In this document: in pieces, positions 1 to 10,500 of the stretch
How the letters are laid out: every line of letters starts with the position of its first letter
Numbering within the stretch: the first letter of the stretch is position 1
From: Omphiscola glabra
Lineage: Eukaryota > Mollusca > Gastropoda > Lymnaeidae
Reading direction: 5' to 3'
DNA: 64,000 bases
Assembly: GCA_964017045.1 (NCBI GenBank)
Contig: OZ024794.1
Coordinates: 51,303,608 to 51,367,607, forward strand
Position numbers and translations under genes: made by a program
Notes under the pieces: model-generated
Told to the model about the DNA's origin: nothing
What the model saw: the letters and a program-made list of their open reading frames with translations, nothing else
Database searches by the model: none

Positions 1-72
1 AGACAGTCCTACAGACAGTCCTACAGACAGGCCTACAGACAGTCCTACAGACAGTCCTACAGACAGTCCTAC
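1..72. repeat. 12-bp tandem repeat cut by the window edge
   Basis: Six copies of agacagtcctac with one c/t to g change; the array continues beyond the left edge. Confidence 0.95.
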
Positions 73-388
73 ACTATATCCGTGACTATTTATTCATTAA
101 TATAACAGGGTCACCTCCGTAACAATTCAACCTTGTTACCTGAGTTCAACCGTAAAGCATTAAGTTCGCTGCCTGTCAGCTTTTTTTTTTTTTTTTTTTA
201 AACTCAGCACTATTAATATAAAGTATGTTGAGTAGGGGGAGTGTCGGTTGTGGAAAAGGAAGCTGCCACAGCAGAAGCAAAATATATATTAGAAATAATT
301 GAACGCGTTCAAATGTATTTGTAATGTAACAGGGGCTTTTTAATGGGCTCTTCCCTTCCTCTTAGACCGATTGATCCAAAAAAAAGGT

Positions 389-830
389 CGGGGGGGGGGG
401 GCATCCATGAAGAACATCATACTATTTTTGGAAAAGATTTACCCCCTCCCTTCCTCCCCTCGTCACAATATATCACAAATCTCTATCCCCTCCCTCCTAA
501 TAAAGTACGTCACACTTTCGAAATTAAATATTATTTTAACAATTAACATTTAATGAAAATTTAATCTAAAACACACTTCACTATTAAATTAGTAAAGGCA
601 TAAAAGTGAAATCGTCTGCCAGAGTACATCGATCACAAAAGAAAGATTATAACATCACCGTCAATATTTCAGGTTTTATTAGTATGATTTAAAAAAAAAA
701 AAATTTGACCTCACACAAGGATTTACACCCCCACCTCTTTAGCGTCACAAACTGTCATATTTTCTTAGACCCTCTCCCTCCCCCACACCGGAGCGTGACG
801 TACTTTATGGACGTACTCCCCCCCCCCCGA
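389..830. mobile_element. Possible MITE with C/G-tract ends, 3' flank of CH25H-like gene
   Basis: A G-tract followed by catccatgaagaacatcat at one end faces gtgacgtactttatggacg and a C-tract at the other, in inverted relation. No gene is seen in 73-1040 apart from the expected 3'UTR. Confidence 0.35.
675..680 (-). promoter_or_regulatory. Possible poly(A) signal of the CH25H-like gene
   Basis: AATAAA on the minus strand, about 360 bp after the stop. It is the nearest canonical hexamer, but nothing else here marks a cleavage site. Confidence 0.25.
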
Positions 831-1040
831 ACCCCAGTCAATTAATATGATGCTGTTTTGCTAAAAATACCCCTACTTGTTTTCTATCAGGATGTTTACG
901 TAGTACAAACATAGTTTCAGTAGATCGTTTTCTCACAACATACAACAAACCGATGTACAAAAAAAAATTTTTTTTTTAAGTAAGTCATTACCAAATTCGT
1001 ATCAGTAAATAACTCAACAGTCGATGAGCGCTTTACAAAA

Positions 1041-1314
1041 CTACAAGTTTTTCTTGCAGTCCTTGGCTATTTGCTCGTACTCCTGCAGTTCTTTGCTCTT
1101 CTTGCCGCCTGCACTCATGGGCGGACAGAAGGAGCCGAACAGCTTGTCGAAGTGGTTAAAGAACGGCTGGTAGTTGGTCAGCGGCTTCTGGTGATGCATG
1201 TCGTGCTTGGGGGAGCCGCCTATGTTGCCGGTCAGGTCAAGGTTGTGGAGCAGAAACGGGAAGTCGAACCCGATGTGGGCCTCCACGCTGACGACGATGC
1301 TTACGATCATGTAG
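1041..1314 (-). CDS. CH25H: CH25H-like exon 5 (residues 217-307, histidine box 3, stop)
   Basis: Acceptor aaacag ends at 1315; the exon completes Ser217, encodes H230 and box 3 (KHDMHH, 253-258), then [10 protein letters not shown] and a lysine-rich tail ending KKNL with TAG at 1043-1041. The KKXX end fits an ER membrane protein with a cytosolic C terminus. Confidence 0.93.
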
Positions 1315-4300
1315 CTGTTTGAAAAAACAAAATGGCAAAGTGGTGTTTAAATGGTCGTAAAGAAATGTAAGAAATAGTTCTGGCGCAAAGGCGCAGTAAA
1401 AAAAAAAAAAAAGTTTCATTTTTTCAAAAAAGTTTGAAGTAGTTAAAGAACAGTATTCATTTACTAGAAGATTTGGTCCTGTGTTATCGGGATAATAACA
1501 GAAGGAATATTGCTCTAGTTTCCTCCTGATATAGAGAAGTCTCAACATCTAAAAATCTCATTTTTTTTACGTATGCAACTGAATCACGTTTTGATGTATT
1601 GTATCCACAAAATATTTTTTTTTAAATACATTTTTCAATGGCTTTAAAATGTAATTTTAAGAAATACTAAAAAAAAAAAAAAGGACTTGCGTTATTTTAA
1701 AAGAAGTATCTGTGTATGTTTGTTAACGTTTCTAAAATCATTAGGTGAAAGGATTTCTTTTTCTCCTATACGATATAGGCCTACCAAATTTTTTTTTCAC
1801 AGTCTAAATTTTTTTTTTTTTTAAATCCTAAAAACACGCTATATCCATTTATCTAAAAAAAAGAACACATATTTAAAGAAAAAAGAAATAATTTGGAGTT
1901 TTTAAAAAAACTGAAGTGTTCCCAGATCAAACACTAACAGTAGCTCTCTCAGTCTCTGAGGAGAAAATAGCTTATATTTTATAAACTGATTTTAAAATGT
2001 AAACCCCCCTCCCCCCATAAACCACTTTTTTCCCCTTACATTAAAATTTGAACATTATGAAATTTGTAAATTTTTGTCTGTATAATTTGTCTTTAGAAAA
2101 TAAAATTTAGAGGGGTTTTTTTTGTTTTTTTTTTGTGTGCATGGTGGGACTCAAGAGTGGTAGCAAAATTAATTTTGAGATCGGTCATCAAGAAGATATA
2201 ACCGAGTAAATAGCCTTTTAAACCACTGGATTCCTTCCCTTGAAACTTCGGTACGCCATTCGCCACCGACGTCACAGGTTCACGGCCGGCTGTTGTATGA
2301 CTTTACCCCGGATTGGGTGTGCAAAGATTAACCGTAGCCTCGATAATAGGATATGCTTACTAATCAAATTCAAACCCTATTGATTAAAATAATATTTGAA
2401 CATTTTTTGGGGGTGTTACCGACCAGGCTGATAATGACGGGACAAGATTGCACCGAGCCGCTACATTTTAAACAATCAGCAAGTGATAACGCCCGCCACA
2501 CACGTGCAGCACGCGTGGGGTTCATAACAGGGCAACACTTTCACTGATTAGCTAGAGTAGACGTTAGGTTAAAGCAAACAGGGGCGTTTCAGTGAGAGGG
2601 GGGGTATTATTTTTTTTTAGAGATTGCCAATACACGTAGGGAAAAACTGGTGCACATACACACATGCCTTTTTTAAAAAAAAAGGGGGGGGGGATGAGTG
2701 GGTTCTGTTAGCATTTAAAAAGTCTAGATTTCACGAAATCCGTTACGTACTACTATTTCTGGTTAACTTAAATGTTCTCCGCTAAGTACAACTATTTCTG
2801 GTTAACTTAAATGCTCTCCGCTAAGTACAACTATTTCTGGTTAACTTAAATGTTCTCCGCTAAGTACAACTATTTCTGGTTAACTTAAATGTTCTCTGTT
2901 AAGTACAACTATTTATGGTTAACTTAAATGTTCTCCGTTAAGTACAACTATTTCTGGTTAACTTAAATGTTCTCCGCTAAGTACATCTATTTTTGGTTAA
3001 CTTAAATGTTCTCCGATAAGTACAACTATTTCTGGTTAACTTAAATGTTCTCCGCTAAGTACATCTATTTTTGGTTAACTTAAATGTTCTCCGATAAGTA
3101 CAACTATTTCTTGTTAACTTAAATGCTCTCCGCTAAGTACAACTATTTCTGGTTAACTTAAATGTTCTCTGTTAAGTACAACTATTTCTGGTTAACTTAA
3201 ATGCTCTCCGCTAAGTACAACTATTTCTGGTTAACTTAAATGTTCTCCGCTAAGTACAACTATTTCTGGTTAACTTAAATGTTCTCTGTTAAGTACAACT
3301 ATTTCTGGTTAACTTAAATGTTCTCCGTTAAGTACAACTATTTCTGGTTAACTTAAATGTTCTCCGCTAAGTACATCTATTTTTGGTTAACTTAAATGTT
3401 CTCCGATAAGTACAACTATTTCTGGTTAACTTAAATGTTCTCCGCTAAGTACATCTATTTTTGGTTAACTTAAATGTTCTCCGCTAAGTACAACTATTTC
3501 TGGTTAACTTAAATGTTCTCCGCTAAGTACAACTATTTCTGGTTAACTTAAATATTCTCCGCTAAGTACAACTATTTCTGGTTAACTTAAATGTTCTCCG
3601 CTAAGTACAACTATTTCTGGTTAACTTAAATGTTCTCCGCTAAGTACAACTATTTCTGGTTAACTTAAATGTTCTATGTTCTCTGTGGGCGTGTCATTTA
3701 AGGATATATTCATTGAGACATGGTTAGAAACTAAAAAAAAAAAGCTTTATCACATTAAAATTAATTATCGTTTCAAACTGTTGGCACATGGATGTTCGCT
3801 TTAACTAGCTCATACCATTATAATACGGACACACAAATTACCACGTAAACCCAGAGGTTTGCTGCCAGTGAAGCCAGTTTGGTACTTGACGGTTAGAAAA
3901 AAACGTAAAGGTAGTTTTTTTGTTTTTTAATAACCGGTTCGGTGGAATCTTCGAAATTTAACAACCGGTTCGATGGAAAAGTCGAAATTAACAACCGGTT
4001 CCCCCGAACCGGCCTGAATCGGCTCCAACACACTGCTGCAAATAACGGCTTGTAAACCAATAGTATGGTCACATAGATTATCATTTCTAGTGGCTCATAC
4101 AATAATAATATAGACCCAAAAAAAATATATTTTAACCCAAAACGAATGATACCCTATTAATGCACTCACCTCCAGACCGTCAAGGGATGCGAGTTGAAGA
4201 ACCAGGTGTTGGTGGTGGTGAGGAAGCCGACTACAACCAGCTCCCACGGGTGGAGGTACTGGGTGACCCACACAAACGGGCTGTTGTAGCGGTGGTGGAC

Positions 4301-7300
4301 AGAGTGGATGTGGCGGTACAGGAAGCGTATCTGAAACAATGAGAAATCGGCATAGCATCAGTTTCAAGTACTTTCAACAGCATCAATTTCAAGTACTTTC
4401 AATAACATCAATTTCAAGGACTTTCAATAGCATCAGTTTCAAGTACTTTCAACAGCATCAATTTCAAGTACTTTCAATAACATCAGTTTGAAGGACTTTC
4501 AACACCATCAGTTTCAAGTAAGTGAACCGTGCGTCAACCCTAGGACAGGCAAAAGTAAATTAAATACTTCATTGTCTATGTTTATGCTGCAGGCAGAGTG
4601 TGAATTCTAGACATTCTAGAGAAGAACGCCTGACGATTTCAGTCAGTATGAAATACATGAGACATTATATACATTGCCTGGACCTAGGCAAACAAGGCCA
4701 ATATAATAATAGCACATGATACATTTCCTGGACCTATGCAAAGAAGGCCTATATAATAGCACATAATACATTGCCTGGACTTAGGCAAAGAAGGCCAATA
4801 TAATAATAGCACATGATGCATTGCCTGGACCTAGGCAAAGAAGGCCTATATGTATAATAGCACATAAAGGGATCAAACTTAAATCCCCATGCGTTCACAA
4901 TCTATAGAATGCCTGGATTTCGTAATAAGCCTTTAACCTACATTGTCCTTTAACTATATATATACGGTTAAGATAATAATGGGGGGGTGGGGGGTAGACA
5001 ATTAATGAAGATATGCGTTAAGAACCTAATTAGGGGCAATCCATAAAAGACGTTACGCGCCTAAAAAAAAAGAGGAGGGGGAGCGCTAAGCAATGTGATG
5101 TCACATAAAAAGTGTAACTTAACTGAAACAATTTGCAGTGAATACAGCCATTTATATCATCATTTATGTATTTTATTTATTTATTGGAAAAAAGGTGGAG
5201 GGGGGAGGAGCAAAGTTTTGTGACGTCATATTTAAGAGTAGTGTCAAACTTTTTGTGAAAATGGGGAGAGTTGGTGTCCATAATCGACAAATTAGCGTGA
5301 CGTTTTTGATGGATTATGCTCACCCCCCCCCCCCCCCACCCAATCACCACGATGCAGTTGTGTAACAGAGATCTTTTGTACTAAATGAATGCGACTGTAA
5401 AACAATGTCTATTCAGCTATGATTATTGGAAATGATTACTGGCAAATGGTGGTGTGGTCACTAAAGAAATGATTTTAAACAGGGACAGAAATAGGTGGAG
5501 GGAGAGCGGGGTGGTGGCGGGTTATATCTCTATAATATCTTCATAAGGATTTTAAAAGTATATATATAATTAAATTTTGGTTTTTTTTTTTTGTTGTTGT
5601 TTTTTTTTTAATTGCGTAATTTGTAGGCTGAGTAGGCCTAATAATGAAATGATTATTAACAATTATAGACCTAAGTGGCCCACCAAACCTTATCTTGCGG
5701 TCGACATTGAGGGGCACGCCTTTTTTTTCAAGTCCTGATTATTTTTAGTTTTAAAACTGGTGTAAATTTTACAGTAAAAATAACAACTGCCAATAATCAA
5801 TGTAATCATGTATAATCATGTATGATAGAAGAGTTAACGTTTTTTGACAATTAACGCGCTATTTGCTCAATAATGACGTATATAAGTTAGTCTGATTCGG
5901 CTGAGGCTGACATATTCAAAGTTTGGCCAGTAGACTTTAAGCTGTCTTCTTCAATTTATTAATTTTTTTTTTTACATTATGTGCCAAAAGTCGTATCCGG
6001 TAATTTGTTTGAAAGAAATTTCGTCGTGACACGCAGCGCCGCCATTCGCACCCGGGTACCATTAGGCTCAATGCTATTGGGATGTCGTTTGTGGTAGTTT
6101 ATTTTAGTAAAACTGAAGAATTGAGGTTGCAAACGTATAGTGCATTCAATTATCTTTCATTCGATACCTCACTTTGTCTTACAAACCTAACAAAAATATT
6201 TTAAATCGTTTTTTTAAAAATCCAAACCTCTCAAATCTGGTACCCGGGTACCAATAGGTGCAGCCAAATACTTTTTCCTTCGTGGAGGGACCCATTTCGA
6301 AAAAATTTAAGAACCCTTAAAAAAATTGACAAAGTTAGCATACAAGTAACGAACTTAATAAGAATCCCTATTAGTGCTACCCTCCCCCCCCCCCACCCCA
6401 AGGCTCGCAGCCGCACATTTGTTTCACGCCCCTGAATTATATTAATATTCTAATGACCCATCCGCTTTTACACCGCATATTTATTTCACCAACTAGTTCA
6501 GAAAAACAAAAGACTAATATAATGCACCAAATGCACTTGCGATATTTTTTTAAAGAGACTGTTTGAGCGCAGCTATCGGGAATTTTATTTGGTGTAATCT
6601 CCCCTTCGCTAAACGGGAAAAATTGATTTTTGGGGGTTGGAGGTGGGGGCTGACGATTTCATAGAATGCATTTATGAGCAGGGCCGGATTTACAACTTTA
6701 GGGGCCCTAGGCCAAAAAAAATTTGAGGCCCCATTTTGAAAAATAATAAATATTGCTAGGTTTTTTTACATTCAAAAATATTTTTTTTTATATACTGCTC
6801 CCAATTTGGGGGCCCCCTTATTTCGCGGGGCCCCTAGGCCACGGCCTAGTCGGCCTGTCTGTAAATCCGGCCCTGTTTATGAGCTAAGTTTCAGCTCAAT
6901 CGGTGGATCAAATAGCCGTCCAGACATTTTGCACACACACCCATAAAGAAACACACACACTTAAAGCGAAGTTAATAGGAAGGATTTAATAACGACCAAA
7001 CATATCATCCTCGTCACTGCCTTGTGCACGTGGCAGTTTGACGTACGCACCGTTGACAAAAGCATGTACGCATTCCAGCAAGAGGCGAGAGTTTCAGGAC
7101 CGATAGTTTTGGCGCTTGCTGTATTAATTAGTATTGTCCATAATCAAAAACTAATCTCTGTCAACCAGGGACGTTTCTATTAATTGTCAGTGTGTGAGGT
7201 CATGTGTGTGTGTTTCCTTTTTTGTGTGGCTTATCAAATCGAACACTACATGATAAAGAACAAGGCTACTGGTAAAATCAAACAATATTTGATAAGCTAA

Positions 7301-7481
7301 ACAAATTTATATATATATATATAACAAGGGGTCAAAAACGGAGCAAGAGTCACTGTGTCACACATATTCATACACGACATAATTATATATATATATAAAT
7401 TCTTTAAAGGAGAGTTAACTCACCAAAACAAAACAGATAGAGGCTCAGAGCGAGTCGAAATTAAGGCCCTTGGCATTACAA

Positions 7482-7542
<61 letters not shown>

Positions 7543-10500
7543 GCGTCGTTTTGTTGACGTTAGCAATGTGTTATCAAACGCAACACTAAATAAAACGCTT
7601 AGTAGGTCATTTGCGATAACGAACGGTTACATCATGTCATCGATTGACACAATCTGTTTTGACGGTCATTATGTTCGCTATCTCTACGCTCCACATTTGA
7701 TCCATACACATAATGTGCCAGTGTGTGTGTTGTTTTAGCTTTTTCCAAGAACGTGATCCAACGTAATCATTACATTAACCGAAATGATCTTCTTTTTTTT
7801 TTTTCTGTCTTTCTATACTTCAATCTTCCACATACCTATTTCTTTCACACAGCTTGAAAGCACTCCTTCCTTTCTTATTATTAAATATGCCATGAAATTT
7901 TAATATTTCTCTAAAACTGACCAACAAAAATTAACTTTTATAATTTAAATTTAGTCAAACAACTGGTGTTGGGCCAGCTCTTCATAGTTTCCTAATCAGA
8001 TATTGATCACTGGGTCGGCAGCCGTGTGCAATATTTCGCCAAATTAAGATTTCTAATTAATTCGGGGGTGCATACAAATTGACACGTCTATCTTGTAAGA
8101 CGCATTTTAGTCATGCATTATAATTATTATTAGTCTTCGTGCCACGTAGGGCACGCGTGTCGTAGTTTGCCGACTCCCCCACCCCTTTCCTTTTCCCCGA
8201 TATAGATTATATAGAAATATGAAATTTGTTTATACACAATTCATTCGACAGAGAGCCCATTTGCACCTAACTTGAATCAATAAGAGCATCTATATTCTAT
8301 ATAACAGATATAACCTTTAACATTTTACGCGTGACGAGATTCAACGCGCCAACACTACCAATGTCTCCCGTGACAAGATTCAACGCGCCAACACTACCAA
8401 TGTCTCCCATGACAAGATTCAACGCGCCAACACTACCAATGTCTCCCATGACGAGATTCAACGCGCCAACACTGCCAATGTCTCCCGTGACAAGATTAAA
8501 CGCGCCAACACTGCCAATGTCTCCCATGACAAGATTAAACGCGCCAACACTACCAATGTCTCCCGTGACAAGATTCAACGCGCCAACACTACCAATGTCT
8601 CCCATGACAAGATTCAACGCGCCAACACTACCAATGTCTCCCATGACAAGATTAAACGCGCCAACACTACCAATGTCTCCCATGACAAGATTAAACGCGC
8701 CAACACTACCAATGTCTCCCATGACAAGATTCAACGCGCCAACACTACCAATGTCTCTCATGACAAGATTCAACGCGCCAACACTACCAATGTCTCCCGT
8801 GACAAGATTCAACGCGCCAACACTGCCAATGTCTCCCATGACGAGATTAAACGCGCCAACACTACCAATGTCTCTCGTGACAAGATTCAACGCGCCAACA
8901 CTACCAATGTCTCCCATGACGAGATTCAACGTGCCAACACTGCCAATGTCTCCCGTGACAAGATTAAACGCGCCAACATTGTCAATGTCTCCCGTGACAA
9001 GATTAAATGCGCCAACACTGCCAATGTCTCCCGTGACAAGATTAAACGCGCCAACACTGCCAATGTCTCCCGTGACAAGATTAAACGCGCTAACACTGCC
9101 AATGTCTCCCGTTTCATAAAAATTGAAATGATGTCATAACTTTAAGGCGCTTTGTGATGGCTGAAATCTAACAGAAAGAATCTCCTTATGCTGGCTTGTG
9201 AGCCATACCTAGTATTAGAAGTCTAACATAAAGACCTTCTCTATAATTTTTTATATAAATTTTTTCTATATTTTGTAGGCCCACGATCAATTTATTGATC
9301 ATTCTGGCTCGTGTCTTACATTCAGAGTTTGTCTCGTCTTAGATGAGTCGCCATCGAGGGCTAGCGAGTCCCATCCACCCTGGGTTGGGGATGTTTTTGC
9401 CTCGGTGGGGGACTGAACTCTAGACCAAATTTAGAATTAGAAATTTAAAATGAAAACTCTCCTTATCTTGGCTCATGAGCCAGACAAAGTTTTAAAAAGT
9501 CTAACATAAAAACTATAGCCTTATGATGGCTCATGGGCCAAACGTGGCATTAGAAGTTTAACGTAATATCTCACCTTATGGTGGCTCATATGCCAGACGA
9601 AATATTGAAAGTCGAATATAAACAGACCAGCCAGCTGGTGCCAGAGGAAGTCGAATAACGTCGGGGCGAGTTCTGGGAGCGGTGTTGCCGGTGTCCAGAT
9701 CCACTGACCGACAGCGGCAGGCATGATGAACAGGATGTGGTTCCAGAAGGTCAGACTTAACGTGTCGTAGTAATGCGCCTTAGTGACCTAAGATGTACGT
9801 GAAGCTGTATTAGTAAAAAAAAAAGTTTTGTGTATGCATTAGCTGAAAAAATTAATTTTATCTATATAAGGTGTTTATCATATACTTAAACAAACCCTAA
9901 AAACATAGTTTTTCGTATAAATCCTTTATAAAATGTAATATCATGCAATGGAAGCGGGGTTGAAAATTTGACGAAACATACATACAAGTAACGAACTTTA
10001 TAAGAATCCCAATTAGCCCCCCTCCCTTTTCCCCACAAGGCTCACAACCGCACATTTTTTTCACGCCCATGTTCTATATTAATATTTTAATGACCCACCC
10101 GCTTTTACACTGCAAATTTATTTCACCAACTATTTTAGAAAAACAAAAGAAAATATTACGCAAAAAAAAAAACAAGAATCTCATTTAGTGCAGTTATCGG
10201 GGAAAAACAAGATTTTTTTTATTTTTTTTTTAAATTTATTTTTTTTTTGGGGGGGGGGGGTAGTGGTTGGGGATGGGGCTGAAAATTTGAAAGAATGTGT
10301 TGTCATCGGCAACGAGTCGATGTGCCAAGTTTCAGCTAGAAAGCTTGACGGAAAGTGGGTCAATTAGCGAACCGAAAATTTTGCCACTCAGCCAGTCACA
10401 AACGAAAGCGAAGTTAATATAAAGGTTTTCTGGGTTTTCTTTATTCTTATAAACCAGGCCTGCACAACATGCGGCCCGTCAGCACCCACTTTGTGGCCCG

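Noticed and set aside
3867..4035. Possible relative of the 14063 hAT MITE (ends cagtg / cggctccaacacactg)
   Set aside because: Flanks do not form an 8-bp duplication and the left end is unclear.
8297..9119. Frames of 262 aa (+) and 210 aa (-) with 13-residue repeats
   Set aside because: Open on both strands because of the 39-bp unit; they lie within an intron of a well-supported gene.
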